DNA of 64,000 nucleotides from positions 1 to 64,000 of the forward strand of contig CAIUQR010000147.1 in the NCBI GenBank assembly GCA_903901335.1, written 5' to 3'. This stretch comes from an uncultured delta proteobacterium (GTDB lineage: Bacteria; Desulfobacterota; Desulfobulbia; Desulfobulbales; Desulfocapsaceae). Shown here one piece after another: positions 34,877 to 44,907 of the stretch. The stretch's first letter is position 1. The number at the start of each line of letters is the position of its first letter. The notes under the pieces are model-generated. The model searched no databases, was not told the DNA's origin, and saw nothing but the letters and a program-made list of their open reading frames with translations. The position numbers and the translations under genes were made by a program.

Positions 34877-37180
34877 TTATGCTTCGGTCTTTTCTCCCGG
34901 CAGAAGAGGGAGTTCGATGATAAATACCGACCCGTGCGGGATGTTGTCCTGGACCCTGATATAGCCGTTATGGTCGGAGACGATGGTTGATATGATTGCA
35001 AGTCCCAGGCCCGTCCCGGTCTTTTTAGTCGAGAAATAGGGCTCGAAAAGCTTCAGCTTATCGTCTTTTGAAATACCTGGCCCATCGTCGCCCACCTTGA
35101 TAAAGACGCGATCATTATTCTCATCAAGCGATAATTCCACGTCTATTGTACCGCCATCCGGTAAAACTGCAACCGCATTATCAAGGAGGTTGATGATACA
35201 GCGTTTGATCTGTTCGGCATCGAAGCTGAAGACCGGGATCGGAGTCAGTTCCGTGCAGGAGAAGGTGATTCCCTTGTGGGCCGCCCGGTACAGGACCAGG
35301 GTCTGTTGGGCAAGTCGCGCCAGATCGGCAGGGGCCTTGTGAACCTTGGGCATCCGGGCAAACTGGGAAAATTCACTGACCAACCGTTTAAGTTCATCCA
35401 CCTGTTCGATGATGGTGGCGGTGCACTGGTCGAAGATGCTGTCCTTTTCCGCCAGTATCTCGGGGTATCTCCGGCGCAGCCTTTGTGCCGACAGCTGGAT
35501 CGGAGTCAGCGGGTTTTTTATCTCGTGGGCGATACGCCGGGCGACTTCGCGCCAGGCCGCCATCCGCTGCATCTTTTCCAGTTTAGTCAGGTTGTCGAAG
35601 ACCAGGACGTAGCCGACGGAGTTCTTGTTTTCATCCTCCAGCCGGGTGAAGTTGACGAGCAGGGAATAGGTCTTCTGCAGGACCGTGAGGCGCAGATGCT
35701 GCTCGACGGTCGTCTTGCCGGTGATATTCAGCTCGTCGATAAATCCATCAATGATCCTGGTCTGTTCCGGAGAGAGCGTGTCCTGAAAGCGTTTCGAGAT
35801 ATAATCCTTCTGGTCGATGTTCAGGAGTTTCTCGGCAAAATGATTGATGGTTGTGATCCGGCCGTTGTTGTCCAGGGAGATGACACCTGCCGACACATTC
35901 TGCAGGATAATCTCGGTGTAACGTCTCCGCTGTTCCGATTCCTGGGAGCTGGAATGTAAGGCCTTGTAGGTCTCGGCCAGTTTTTTGTTGCTGGTATTTA
36001 GATTCATGGTCATCTGGTTGAAGGAGTCGACCAGCATGCCGAGTTCATCATCAGAGCGGGATTCGATGAAAAATTCCAGGTCTCCTTCGGCGATCCTTTT
36101 GGTGGCGAGCGCCAATTTGTCAACGGGTTCCGTGATGCCCTTCGAGATGTAAAAGCCGAACCAGATCGCTGAAAAGATGATGAGCAAGGTGACGATCAAA
36201 AGGACGATCAGAAGCCAGAATTTAAACGGTTCCTTCAGGTATTTCAGTTGCCTGTACCCTTCGATTCCCTGGGAGATGGCCGTCATCTGGGAGAGTCTCT
36301 CCGCCTTGACCAGAAGCGATGTGATCAGTATGGCCTTGTTCTTCTCGTTTTTTCCGATAACCACTGTTTTGACACAGCGGACCAGATCGCCTTTTTCACT
36401 CTCCTGAATAATCGTCTGGCTTTGATTCTGTCCTCGTATCTGCTGCAGGGTGTCGGACGGGACCGCGGGCAGTCTCATGCCGCGAAGCTCGGGCCCGACG
36501 ACGGAAATTTCCAGATTTTTGTCGTCGGTGATCAAGGTAATGCTGTCCGGGCCGTTGATCGGGTTGAAGGCCAGGATATTTTCGAGCGTCCGGTTGATGG
36601 TCTCGGAATCGTAGGAAGAGAGCTTAAGATCGCTGAGACGCACGCTGATCCCTTCGCTCATCCGGCCCACCTGATCCTTTGTATCGTGCAGAATGGACTG
36701 AGCAAGTTTCAGTGATTCATGCAGGGATTTTTCGATGCTTGCGTTAAACCAGTAGTCCATACTCGTTGAGATAAAGCGCAGAGCGACGAAAAAGAGGAGG
36801 ATGGTAGGGATAAGAGACAGCGAGATAAAGGAAACCACAAGTTTGGTTTTCAGTTTGGTTCCAAGGACTTTCTGGTAGCGTTCAAACAGCAGTTCGGCAA
36901 GATTCCTGAGGACCAGGAAAAGAACGAGCAGGACCAGGAGGACGTTGGCGTTGATCAGGGCAAAGATCAGGATGTTGCTGTTGATCGGCAGTGAGACTTC
37001 GATGTTGAAAAGAAGCTTCTGCAGCCAGATAAATAACGGGATCAGACCAAGGCAGATGAAGATGACCTTCCGTCTCATTCGCTTTTTCCACTGTCGCTGC
37101 TCGGGTGATATCGATGGTCTGTCTCCAGGATATTCGGTTTTCTGCCGGTTGTTGTTTGTTTCCACTGAAGGGGTTTGCAT
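34877..37180 (-). CDS. ntrY: NtrY-like membrane sensor histidine kinase
   Basis: 767 residues. N-terminal membrane helices and a periplasmic sensor region, the NtrY landmark GTKLKTKLVVSFISLSLIP, HAMP (about 350-400), PAS (about 430-530), HisKA (RRIAHEIKNPLTPIQLSAQRL) and HATPase (DDGPGISKDD, GTGLGLAI). It phosphorylates the NtrX regulator encoded 87 bases downstream; in other bacteria the pair responds to nitrogen, redox or envelope state. Confidence 0.94.
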   Translation of the reverse strand: MQTPSVETNNNRQKTEYPGDRPSISPEQRQWKKRMRRKVIFICLGLIPLFIWLQKLLFNIEVSLPINSNILIFALINANVLLVLLVLFLVLRNLAELLFERYQKVLGTKLKTKLVVSFISLSLIPTILLFFVALRFISTSMDYWFNASIEKSLHESLKLAQSILHDTKDQVGRMSEGISVRLSDLKLSSYDSETINRTLENILAFNPINGPDSITLITDDKNLEISVVGPELRGMRLPAVPSDTLQQIRGQNQSQTIIQESEKGDLVRCVKTVVIGKNEKNKAILITSLLVKAERLSQMTAISQGIEGYRQLKYLKEPFKFWLLIVLLIVTLLIIFSAIWFGFYISKGITEPVDKLALATKRIAEGDLEFFIESRSDDELGMLVDSFNQMTMNLNTSNKKLAETYKALHSSSQESEQRRRYTEIILQNVSAGVISLDNNGRITTINHFAEKLLNIDQKDYISKRFQDTLSPEQTRIIDGFIDELNITGKTTVEQHLRLTVLQKTYSLLVNFTRLEDENKNSVGYVLVFDNLTKLEKMQRMAAWREVARRIAHEIKNPLTPIQLSAQRLRRRYPEILAEKDSIFDQCTATIIEQVDELKRLVSEFSQFARMPKVHKAPADLARLAQQTLVLYRAAHKGITFSCTELTPIPVFSFDAEQIKRCIINLLDNAVAVLPDGGTIDVELSLDENNDRVFIKVGDDGPGISKDDKLKLFEPYFSTKKTGTGLGLAIISTIVSDHNGYIRVQDNIPHGSVFIIELPLLPGEKTEA

Positions 37181-37198
37181 TGGTAATAAGCTTCCGGC

Positions 37199-37777
37199 TT
37201 AGTAGTTGAAATCAGTGGCATACCAGTCTGTCTCGATATCCCACCAGGATATGAATGGAACGATATGGTGCAGACCCATCGGCAGGGTCTTTTTGGACAG
37301 TTCGGCCCTGATTCGCAGGGTGTAGGAGTCGTTGGGGATAAGACTGGAAAGTTTGATGATCTTCAATCCATTGATCTCAGTCATTGCCTTCTGCGCCTGT
37401 GCAAGAGACTGGAAGGAGAAGGTCTTCTGGTTTGTTTCTTCCAGCTCGACTTTATATGTTTCTTTCAGGGTGTCGTACTTCAGTGTGTGCGTGAATGTCA
37501 TGGAGACGATATGTTCATCGGCCCAATGCTTTCTGGTCCTGTTCAGCTCGACAAAAAAGGAATATTTGACCGGAATCCCGCTGTGCAGTCCCTGGAGCAT
37601 TTCCTCCGAGAAACCGTTTTTCAGCATCCCGAACACCAGGAGATTGGTGTCGGAGGATGTAAGGATAACATCTGAAAAACGCGGGGCCTTTTTTTCGATG
37701 GCGACAGAAGATGGTACCTGAACGGTGAAAAGGAGCAGGAAGAAGATAAGAAAAAAGGACGTATACTTTCGAAGCAT
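37199..37777 (-). CDS. DUF4390 domain protein
   Basis: 192 residues with an N-terminal signal peptide (FFLIFFLLLFTVQVPSSVA). The rest matches the DUF4390 pattern as I know it, a family often encoded immediately before NtrY. Probably periplasmic; its position 18 bases ahead of ntrY suggests it is a sensory or accessory partner of the kinase. Molecular role unknown. Confidence 0.8.
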   Translation of the reverse strand: MLRKYTSFFLIFFLLLFTVQVPSSVAIEKKAPRFSDVILTSSDTNLLVFGMLKNGFSEEMLQGLHSGIPVKYSFFVELNRTRKHWADEHIVSMTFTHTLKYDTLKETYKVELEETNQKTFSFQSLAQAQKAMTEINGLKIIKLSSLIPNDSYTLRIRAELSKKTLPMGLHHIVPFISWWDIETDWYATDFNY

Positions 37778-37970
37778 GATTGATCTGTAGCTCTCTTGGA
37801 CACGAAAATACGTTTCTTTGGGATAGACGCAGGAAGAAAGCCAGTTGATGGCTGAAGCCGAGCCGGTCCTGTTAACAAGTATAATTTACCTGATAATGTC
37901 CGCTCTGTCTATTCCTTGTTCCTGTTGAAGGGGGCATTTTTTTGAAGGGATTCCCGGAATGCAAATATAC

Positions 37971-37999
37971 TTGACATTGTCCTTGAATGTCACTAATAT
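37971..37999 (+). promoter_or_regulatory. Sigma-70-type promoter for the NifX-like gene
   Basis: TTGACA (37971-37976), a 17-base spacer and TAATAT (37994-37999): near-consensus. The start point would be around 38006, about 80 bases before the ATG. Just after the -10 is GTATATGCTCAGTATGC, an imperfect palindrome that could be an operator. Confidence 0.8.
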
Positions 38000-38086
38000 G
38001 TGTATATGCTCAGTATGCCGCTATTGTTGCGCGACTACTGATGGGCCGGGACGATCCCCGGAAAAATTTTATAGTATTGAGGGAAG

Positions 38087-38479
38087 ATGATGCGTGTGGC
38101 AATTCCAAGCAATGCTCCAGGGGGACTGGATGCAAAACGTTCCGAACATTTTGGTCATTGCGACCTTTTTACCGTGGTAAATCTTGATGGTAACAACGGG
38201 ATCACCGGTGTCGAGATGGTGGAAAACAGCGGACATGAAGCCGGTGGCTGTCTGGTTCCGGTAAAAATATTACAAGATGCGAAGGTGGATGCGATTGTTG
38301 TTGGCGGGATGGGCGCCCGGCCGATGATGGGCTTCAGTGAAGTCGGGATCACTGTTTATTATGCCGATCCGAATCGGATCCCCGATGTTGGATTGGCCGT
38401 TGAAAACCTGACGGCCGGCAACTTACCCGTTATGCGCAGCGATCAGGCCTGTTCGGGCTCAGGAAATTGCCACCATTGA
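38087..38479 (+). CDS. NifX/NifB-type iron-molybdenum cofactor-binding domain protein
   Basis: 130 residues, single domain of the dinitrogenase iron-molybdenum cofactor family (MRVAIPSNAPGGLDAKRSEHFGHC, then GGCLVPVKIL, VGGMGARPM, tail CSGSGNCHH). These small proteins bind metal-sulfur clusters; no nitrogenase genes are near, so a role in iron-sulfur or molybdenum handling is more likely. GAGGGAAG precedes the ATG. The DUF134 regulator 400 bases downstream is a typical partner. Confidence 0.85.
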   Translation: MMRVAIPSNAPGGLDAKRSEHFGHCDLFTVVNLDGNNGITGVEMVENSGHEAGGCLVPVKILQDAKVDAIVVGGMGARPMMGFSEVGITVYYADPNRIPDVGLAVENLTAGNLPVMRSDQACSGSGNCHH

Positions 38480-38523
38480 TCCAGGGAGGGCGATGATTCG
38501 GCATTCAATGATCCTGATAAAAT

Positions 38524-38545
38524 GCGGCGTGCCTCGGCACGCCGC
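38524..38545. repeat. Perfect GC-rich hairpin
   Basis: GCGGCGTGC, loop CTCG, GCACGCCGC: a 9-bp perfect stem 44 bases after the NifX-like stop, with no T tract rightward. It may stabilise the mRNA 3' end or act as a weak terminator. The remaining sequence up to 38889 holds only the probable DUF134 promoter. Confidence 0.7.
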
Positions 38546-38799
38546 AACTGCTGAAGAGCAAGAGCGGCAGTTGCAGGCAGTTATTTGCCGGATCACCACG
38601 TTTCATGTAGTTGCTTTTTTCTGTAAGGGGCGGTATAAAGTCTGGATGAGAGCATCCTGTATTGCTAGGATGAATTTTCTAGACAGAATATTTCGGTAAG
38701 ACACTCTCCTGTGCAACCTGTTGTTCCCTTTTCCAGGGTCCGGCAATGCCCGGCAGGGTGATTTTTTTTGCAACATGCAGTACTCGTTTGTGGTATGCA

Positions 38800-38828
38800 T
38801 TGATAACTAATTGTTTATGAATAGATAT
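38800..38828 (+). promoter_or_regulatory. Possible promoter of the DUF134 gene
   Basis: TTGATA (38800-38805), 17-base spacer, AGATAT (38823-38828). A TGTGGTATGCAT sequence overlaps the -35 upstream side and resembles the operator-like motifs of the 19-22 kb region. Weak -10. Confidence 0.42.
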
Positions 38829-38889
38829 TTTTCGTGCAGGCAGGCTTTTAGGAAACCTGATCAATTGTATTTCTGGATATAAAAAGATT

Positions 38890-39186
38890 ATGTCACCAAG
38901 ACCAAAGAAAATAAGACACTGTGAAGGCGAATTTTGCGGCAGGGCGTTCAAAATTACCGGAACTCCACTACATGAACTCAGGCAGATAGATCTCTACCGC
39001 GATGAACTGGAGGTTCTCCGCCTTTGTGATCGGGAAGGTCTGACCCAGGAGGAAACCGGCAAGCGGATGGGGGTCTCCAGAGGGACCATCCAGCGCATTA
39101 TTACAATTGCCCGGAGGAAGACGGCTGAGGCCCTCTCCGATGGTTGCGCACTGATATTTTCCGATGAAAAAAAGGAAGAGGACTAG
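38890..39186 (+). CDS. DUF134 helix-turn-helix regulator
   Basis: 98 residues: PRPKKIRHC start, a cysteine-containing N-terminal part (HCEGEFCGRAFK) and a sigma-70-region-4-like HTH (GLTQEETGKRMGVSRGTIQRII). DUF134 proteins are predicted regulators of NifX/Mrp-type iron-sulfur genes; the NifX-like gene upstream fits. No clear ribosome site before the ATG. Confidence 0.85.
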   Translation: MSPRPKKIRHCEGEFCGRAFKITGTPLHELRQIDLYRDELEVLRLCDREGLTQEETGKRMGVSRGTIQRIITIARRKTAEALSDGCALIFSDEKKEED

Positions 39187-39247
39187 AACGATCACGCAGG
39201 GGCGCCCCTCTCCGGACGCGGGGTTGCACCATTTCCTGGAGATCGAA

Positions 39248-40834
39248 TCAGATGTTTTCCCTGGTTTTATTGAAAATAATGGCCGGCCATTTTTCCATGA
39301 AAAAGTTCATCATCCATTCACTCTGCGCCAGATAGGTGAGAAAGCCCTCGGCGTCCCGTGCCAGGGTTGACTGGTTTTTACTTTCAAACTCCGCCATCTT
39401 CTTTTTATCGTCACAACTTACCCAGCGTGCCGCCTGATAGTCGACGGGTTCATAGACCGCGTCCACTCCGTATTCGTTTTTCAGGCGGGCCATGGTCACC
39501 TCAAACTGCAGCACACCGACTGCGCCCATCACATAGTCGGACCCGATCAGCGGCCGGAAGACCTGGATCGCCCCCTCTTCGGCCAGCTGCACCAGTCCTT
39601 TCTGCAGTTGTTTCATTTTGAGTGGATTTTTCAGAAGGACTCGACGAAAGTGTTCGGGGGCGAAGTTCGGGATGCCGGTGAATTTCAGTTCTTCCCTGGG
39701 CGTAAAGGTGTCGCCTATCTTAATCGTGCCGTGGTTGTGCAGGCCGATGATGTCGCCCGGCCAGGCCTCCTCGATATTGGCCCGGTCCTGGGCCATGAAG
39801 ATGGTGGCGTTGGCAAGGGTGATGTCTTTGCCAATCCGGTGATGCCTGACCTTCATGCCGCGGGTGAACTTGCCGGAGCAGACACGCAGAAAGGCGATCC
39901 GGTCCCGATGTGCCGGGTTCATATTGGCCTGGATCTTAAAAACGAAGCCGGAAAAATCTTCTTCGTTCGGATCGACATCCCTGGTCACGGTAGCTCGCGG
40001 ACCGGGAGGCGGGGCCAGTTCAACGAAGCCGTTCAGCAACTCCTGGACCCCGAAATTATTGATGGCGCTGCCGAAGAAGACCGGGGTCTGAGAGGCGCTC
40101 AGGTAATGGTCGTACTCGAACGGGTTGGCTGCCCCGGCCAGAAGCTCCAAGTCATCCCGCAGTTCACCCGCTTGTCTGCCGAGCAACCGGTCCAGGCATG
40201 GATCGGCAAGATCCTCGATAGTGACGATATCCTGGACCCGTGTCTCCTGTCCGGGGGTGAAGAGATTGAGGCGTTTCTCGCGGATATTGTAAACGCCCTT
40301 AAAGGTTTTGCCCATCCCGATCGGCCAGGACAGCGGGGTGCATTCGATCTGCAGTTTTTCCTCGATCTCGGCCATGATTTCCAGGGGCGAGATACCTTCC
40401 CTGTCCAACTTGTTAATGAAGGTGATGAGCGGGGTATTACGCATCCGGCAGACCTCCATCAGTTTCTCGGTCTGGGATTCGACACCTTTGGCGTTGTCGA
40501 TGACCATGATCGCCGAATCGACGGCGGTCAGCACCCGATAGGTGTCCTCGGAGAAATCCTGATGGCCGGGGGTGTCGAGCAGATTCACCTCGTAGTCGCG
40601 ATAGGTGAACTTCATCACCGAAGTGGTGACTGAAATACCGCGTTCGCGTTCGATGGCCATCCAGTCGCTGGTCGCCTTCCGTTCGATCTTGCGGGATTTG
40701 ACGGCACCTGCGAGATTGATGGCCCCGCCGTAGAGAAGAAGTTTTTCGGTAAGGGTGGTCTTGCCGGCATCGGGATGGCTGATGATTCCAAATGTCCGCC
40801 GTTTGGCTACTTCCTGTTCAAGTTGTCTGCTCAT
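39248..40834 (-). CDS. prfC: Peptide chain release factor 3
   Basis: 528 residues, GTPase that recycles RF1/RF2 from the ribosome. G1 [10 protein letters not shown]3 DTPGHQDF, G4 NKLD, and the RF3-typical start [18 protein letters not shown]. The ATG at 40834 aligns with the family; a frame extending 41 codons further has no family support. Confidence 0.95.
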   Translation of the reverse strand: MSRQLEQEVAKRRTFGIISHPDAGKTTLTEKLLLYGGAINLAGAVKSRKIERKATSDWMAIERERGISVTTSVMKFTYRDYEVNLLDTPGHQDFSEDTYRVLTAVDSAIMVIDNAKGVESQTEKLMEVCRMRNTPLITFINKLDREGISPLEIMAEIEEKLQIECTPLSWPIGMGKTFKGVYNIREKRLNLFTPGQETRVQDIVTIEDLADPCLDRLLGRQAGELRDDLELLAGAANPFEYDHYLSASQTPVFFGSAINNFGVQELLNGFVELAPPPGPRATVTRDVDPNEEDFSGFVFKIQANMNPAHRDRIAFLRVCSGKFTRGMKVRHHRIGKDITLANATIFMAQDRANIEEAWPGDIIGLHNHGTIKIGDTFTPREELKFTGIPNFAPEHFRRVLLKNPLKMKQLQKGLVQLAEEGAIQVFRPLIGSDYVMGAVGVLQFEVTMARLKNEYGVDAVYEPVDYQAARWVSCDDKKKMAEFESKNQSTLARDAEGFLTYLAQSEWMMNFFMEKWPAIIFNKTRENI

Positions 40835-41114
40835 AATGCACTTTTTGAAAAATTCTGCTTTGATTTCCTGGTATGACTGTATATAAATCAAGGTGAAAAG
40901 CCTATAAGGATAGGTCCTTTTCTGGAGAATGCAAACATAAAACTGATAAAATTTCATGGAAAAATAACGAACGGCTCTGGTAACAGAGAGTTGCGGCTGG
41001 ATCGGTGTTGCTTTCCTGAAGAGAAATGATTAGAAACGGTAAAGTTGAAAACGTTCCGGCATCTTTTGAAGAAAAGAGAAGTCTATTAAATCCTGCATAA
41101 CCGGAGAACATATT

Positions 41115-41675
41115 ATGTCCGTCAAAGGTTTATTTTATACGTTATTTTTTGCTTTTCTGTCCGTCTGTGCCCTGCATCTGCCAGCTGAGGCTGCGACGGC
41201 CTCTGCGGAACCCCCCAAAGCTGCTGTTTCAGACAAAACAAACGGCTCTTTTGGCGATGCGGTCAAGGCTGAAACACCTTCGACTGCACCGGCAATTCCC
41301 CAGCAGCAGGTTTCCGGGGGAAGCACAGGCGCCATGGCCCCATTCGTTGAAATTAAAGTCGAGAAGGCAACCGGAGACAACGCCTGTACCGTGCAGGAGA
41401 TTTTTGCCAGAAACAAGGAGTTGGCGGGGAAGATTGTCCGGGTGAAGGGCAAGGTAGTCAAATATAATCCGGGTATCATGGGCAAAAACTGGATCCATAT
41501 CCAGGACGGAAGCGGTGATCCGATGCAGAACACCCATGATCTGGTGGCTACCTCCATGGAAACAGCGGTTGTCGGCGAAGTGGTTACCGTTCAGGGGAAA
41601 CTGGCCGCCAATAAGGATTTCGGGGCCGGCTACACCTATGTTGCAATCATTGAAGAAGCGACAGTGGAAAAATAA
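41115..41675 (+). CDS. Exported OB-fold protein
   Basis: 186 residues: signal peptide (MSVKGLFYTLFFAFLSVCA...AEA), an Ala/Pro/Thr-rich linker to about 75, then an OB-fold-like domain (VQEIFARNKELAGKIVRVKGKV...WIHIQDGSG...GEVVTVQGKL). Such domains occur in exported proteins next to cytochromes. Probably periplasmic; ligand unknown. GGAGA precedes the ATG. First of three co-directed genes. Confidence 0.78.
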   Translation: MSVKGLFYTLFFAFLSVCALHLPAEAATASAEPPKAAVSDKTNGSFGDAVKAETPSTAPAIPQQQVSGGSTGAMAPFVEIKVEKATGDNACTVQEIFARNKELAGKIVRVKGKVVKYNPGIMGKNWIHIQDGSGDPMQNTHDLVATSMETAVVGEVVTVQGKLAANKDFGAGYTYVAIIEEATVEK

Positions 41676-41697
41676 TTGCCGGAGGCTGCGGGGCGAT

Positions 41698-42645
41698 ATG
41701 CGTTTTGTGATAGTGGGGCCGGGCGCTTTAGGCTGCCTGGTGGGGGCGAAACTGGCTGAGGCGGTGGCCAGGACCGACGACGTTCTCTGGATTCTTGACC
41801 ATGATTCCAAAAGAGCAGATCATATCCACAGGAAAGGGATTCTCTATGAGAAGTTCGACCGGCAGAAACGCTATCCGGTAAATGCCTGTGCCGACCCCAG
41901 AGGCATCGAAAGGGCCGATGTTCTTTTTCTCTGCGTCAAATCATACCATCTTGAAGCCGCTCTGGAATTCTGCCGACCGCTGCTGCAGCCCCGGACCCTG
42001 CTGATCTTTATGCAGAACGGCATCGGCCATCTGGATCTTCGGGATCGGGTGGGAGAGGCGGTGCCCGCCTTTGGCTGCACCAGCGAAGGGGCGACCTCTC
42101 TTGGGGCCGGTCATCTCCGTCATGCCGGTGACGGCACCACCTTCCTCGGGTTTCTGGACAGGCCTGATGATACCTCCAGGGTGCTGCTCGCGAAAACAGT
42201 CTCCATCCTGCAGGCGGGCAGGTTGGCAGCTTCCGTATCGGAGAACATCCTTACCCGTTTATGGGCCAAACTCTTCGTCAATGTCGGCATCAACGCCCTG
42301 ACCGCAATTCACGATTGCATGAACGGGGAGCTGCTTACCATTGCCGGGCTTGGACAGGAAATGCGGGAAGCCGTCAGGGAAGCGGAACAGGTGGCAGTGG
42401 CCAAGGGCATCCCCATAGAGAGTGATCCGTATCAGGCCACCGTTGCCGTCTGCAAATCCACGGCCCGGAATATCTCTTCTATGCGGCAGGATGTCTTAAA
42501 AAAACGACGGACGGAAATCGATGCGATCAACGGAGCGGTTATCAGGGAGGCGCTGCTCTCTCAGATCGCCACTCCGGTCAACGACTCTCTGGTCAAACAG
42601 ATCAAAGAGATAGAAAAGAATTACAGCACCCAAAGGTCACGATGA
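41698..42645 (+). CDS. 2-dehydropantoate 2-reductase (PanE/ApbA family)
   Basis: 315 residues. N-terminal dinucleotide fold MRFVIVGPGALGCLVGAKL, then LFLCVKSYHLEAAL and ILTRLWAKLFVNVGINALTA, both typical of PanE. It reduces ketopantoate to pantoate with NADPH for coenzyme A synthesis, although paralogues with other 2-oxo acids exist. ATG at 41698 follows GGAGG; the frame upstream overlaps the previous gene and is not needed. Confidence 0.85.
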   Translation: MRFVIVGPGALGCLVGAKLAEAVARTDDVLWILDHDSKRADHIHRKGILYEKFDRQKRYPVNACADPRGIERADVLFLCVKSYHLEAALEFCRPLLQPRTLLIFMQNGIGHLDLRDRVGEAVPAFGCTSEGATSLGAGHLRHAGDGTTFLGFLDRPDDTSRVLLAKTVSILQAGRLAASVSENILTRLWAKLFVNVGINALTAIHDCMNGELLTIAGLGQEMREAVREAEQVAVAKGIPIESDPYQATVAVCKSTARNISSMRQDVLKKRRTEIDAINGAVIREALLSQIATPVNDSLVKQIKEIEKNYSTQRSR

Positions 42646-43241
42646 AACAGACAGTCTTCAAAATTTCCCCCGGCGAGATCGGCTTTGATTTCGATGGCGT
42701 GATCGCCGATATAGCCGAGGCCTTTCTCCGGATTGCCTGCGAGAGGTATAATTATTGTTCATTCTCAGCCGAAGATATCACCAGCTTTCAGGTCGAAGAG
42801 TGCCTGAACATACCGTTGCCGGTGGTCGAAGAGATATTCAATGATATCCTCGTGGATTCTCTGGGGGCGGGCTTGCAGCCGATGCCCGGTATGCGAGAGG
42901 TGATCAACGAACTGGCGGGCCTGGCGCAGGTGACGATCATCACCGCCCGCCCGCAATGGCAGCCGGTAGCCGACTGGCTCGATACTTTTCTCCCGGCCCG
43001 GACATGCAGGAAGATCAACCTGATTGCGATGGGCGATCATGACGGTAAGATCAGCTATATCCGCGATGAGGGTCTGAATTACTTCGTCGATGACCGGACC
43101 CAGACCTGCAGGCTTCTGTATGATGCCGAGATCACCCCTCTGGTTTTTTCTCAGCCGTGGAACAGGAACACACACACCTTTCAATCCGTGGAGAGCTGGC
43201 AGGAGATCCGCGCCATGGTGGATCATCCGGACCTTGTTTGA
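42642..43241 (+). CDS. HAD-superfamily phosphatase / 5'-nucleotidase-like protein
   Basis: 199 residues. HAD motif I DFDGVIAD, motif II TIITARP, motif III/IV YFVDDRTQT. Resembles the small HAD hydrolases annotated as 5'(3')-deoxyribonucleotidase-like. Substrate unknown. Starts inside the panE stop (ATGA overlap), so it is coupled with it. Confidence 0.8.
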   Translation: MKQTVFKISPGEIGFDFDGVIADIAEAFLRIACERYNYCSFSAEDITSFQVEECLNIPLPVVEEIFNDILVDSLGAGLQPMPGMREVINELAGLAQVTIITARPQWQPVADWLDTFLPARTCRKINLIAMGDHDGKISYIRDEGLNYFVDDRTQTCRLLYDAEITPLVFSQPWNRNTHTFQSVESWQEIRAMVDHPDLV

Positions 43242-43267
43242 TCTGCGTTTTAGGCGATTTTCTAATC

Positions 43268-43316
43268 GGCCTTGAGTTATGACTCATAGGAGAGATCTCC
43301 ACTAACGAGCAAGGCC
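43268..43316. repeat. Nested inverted repeats (possible three-way-junction element)
   Basis: Outer arms GGCCTTG (43268-43274) and CAAGGCC (43310-43316) enclose two hairpins, GAGTTATGACTC and the palindrome GGAGAGATCTCC. No T tract follows. It begins 27 bases after the HAD gene, at the left edge of a lower-GC block. Confidence 0.6.
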
Positions 43317-43487
43317 ATACCTGAATTGCAGTCATCGACTTGCGGTAATGTTGATTATTTCGTAATAAAATCTATATATAGAACCTATCCCTCCCGAATT
43401 TTTATGTGGAATCAAGCAGCAATGCGCATTGTTGAATAAATAAAGTTTGTATAGTTGGATCAATACCGTTTCTAACAATATCAAGTA

Positions 43488-44738
43488 TTATATAATTGCA
43501 TTGGTTATAGAATCCGTCCAGGAATTGGCGCGAACCAAAGCCTCAGCAACAACATTGGGCTTTAATCCCAACGTCTTACATATGTCGAGAAATTTCGAGC
43601 TGTCCGCCTGTTCAAGTGAAACAAGTAAGCGGATATATATGGCCAGCGGGGCATTAGGGTTTGTATACCCTTCCTGGAAGCTCTCCAGCAATGGTAATTC
43701 ATCGAAAATGACTGAAAACGATACATCTAGAATGATATCGAGGAGTGAGAGCATGCCAAAAAGAAAGAGCGTTTCCGGTTTGAAGTCTGGAATGTGCCCA
43801 TCAATAGCCAGCTCCTCTAAAATCTTACCTCGACTGAGCGCCAACACCAATAGTTCTCCAGGTTTCAGTGGCGACAACATGTCGGAAAGTACCACCATAC
43901 GCAGCCAATAACGGATACGTGCGACACCTAACAAGATAACGCCATGCCGCACTGATGATATTTTCATGGAGAAACCGAAAGCCGCAGAGTTTAGCAACCG
44001 AAGAAGCCGATAGGTAATACTTGGATCACTATTGATCAGGTCTACAATCTTATCAGAGTCATTGGTTACATCATCAAGAACCGCCAGAATTCTGAGTTTG
44101 GTGGAGAAGGTGGTTTTGATGTTTTTGCCAGTTAAATTCTCTGGTTTGGCGAAAAAATATCCCTGAAACAAATCAAATCCCATTTCTCTTAGAAAATTGT
44201 AAACCTTGCTGGTCTCAACTTTTTCTGCCAATTTTAATGCCTTTTTGTTTTTTATTACTGAAAAGATAGCCCGCAACTCCTGCTCACTTTTTCCAAGCAC
44301 ATCAACTTTGATAATATCGGCAATATCAATAAGATCGTGACTGTCATGATTATCGGTAAAATCATCGATGGCGATGAGATATCCTTCTTGCTTCAACCTA
44401 ATTATCTCAGCCACAACGTTGGAAGAAGGGGTTGTATCTTCTAGAACTTCAATTACGGTTACTGTAGGTGGCAAGGCCCGAGGTAGACCTTCTAAAATGA
44501 GATGCTCAGTAAAATTGATAAAAAAGCGTTTGAGTTGATTAATAGTTTCTTGAGATTTTGAAAATCCGCAGGTTGCTACACTCATTGTAGCAAAATCTTG
44601 ATTTTTTATTTCGGCAAATGTTTGATACATTCCTGTTCGAAACAGGAGTTCATAGCCATAGGTGATCCCTCGACGATCTAAAATTGGTTGTCTGGCTACA
44701 TAGAAAAAATCATAGTTTGTGTCGTTTTCATTCATCAT
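43488..44738 (-). CDS. EAL-HDOD signalling protein (YuxH/CdgJ type)
   Basis: 416 residues. N-terminal EAL-type domain, residues ~10-205 (ARQPILDRR, GYELLFR, FINFTEHLI, IDDFTDNHD, IKVDVLG, AEKVET, FQGYFFAKP), followed by a HDOD domain (~210-400, LRLLNSAAFGFSMKISSVRHGVILLG). The signature reads ELL rather than EAL and several metal ligands look altered, so it probably binds c-di-GMP or a partner rather than hydrolysing it; HDOD proteins of this class influence motility. The base composition is more AT-rich than neighbours. Confidence 0.88.
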   Translation of the reverse strand: MMNENDTNYDFFYVARQPILDRRGITYGYELLFRTGMYQTFAEIKNQDFATMSVATCGFSKSQETINQLKRFFINFTEHLILEGLPRALPPTVTVIEVLEDTTPSSNVVAEIIRLKQEGYLIAIDDFTDNHDSHDLIDIADIIKVDVLGKSEQELRAIFSVIKNKKALKLAEKVETSKVYNFLREMGFDLFQGYFFAKPENLTGKNIKTTFSTKLRILAVLDDVTNDSDKIVDLINSDPSITYRLLRLLNSAAFGFSMKISSVRHGVILLGVARIRYWLRMVVLSDMLSPLKPGELLVLALSRGKILEELAIDGHIPDFKPETLFLFGMLSLLDIILDVSFSVIFDELPLLESFQEGYTNPNAPLAIYIRLLVSLEQADSSKFLDICKTLGLKPNVVAEALVRANSWTDSITNAII

Positions 44739-44812
44739 GTGTAACCATCTTTAACTGTCTGGGTAGATAGGAGATATCGTGACTTCGACAACTCTGCAAT
44801 TGATCAATGTCT

Positions 44813-44851
44813 GACCGCTAAGCTGAGGCGAGCAGCGGTCGTTGTGCAACG
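44813..44851. repeat. Two adjoining hairpins
   Basis: GACCGCT (44813-44819) pairs with AGCGGTC (44834-44840), and directly next to it CGTTG-TG-CAACG (44840-44851). Located between the ClC gene and the EAL-HDOD gene, in their shared leftward transcription path; not followed by a T tract. Confidence 0.6.
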
Positions 44852-44907
44852 CAATTCCTTAGCTGCTTAACAGGGTTTTACGTTCCATTACTCGCTAACC
44901 CCTAAGT

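Noticed and set aside
38493-38699. Rightward 68-residue frame after the NifX-like gene
   Set aside because: It runs through the GC-rich hairpin at 38524-38545 and has no ribosome site.
44813-44877. Integron attC-like site (GCTTAAC with nearby hairpins)
   Set aside because: A matching inverse core site at the proper distance is missing and there is no integrase or cassette array.
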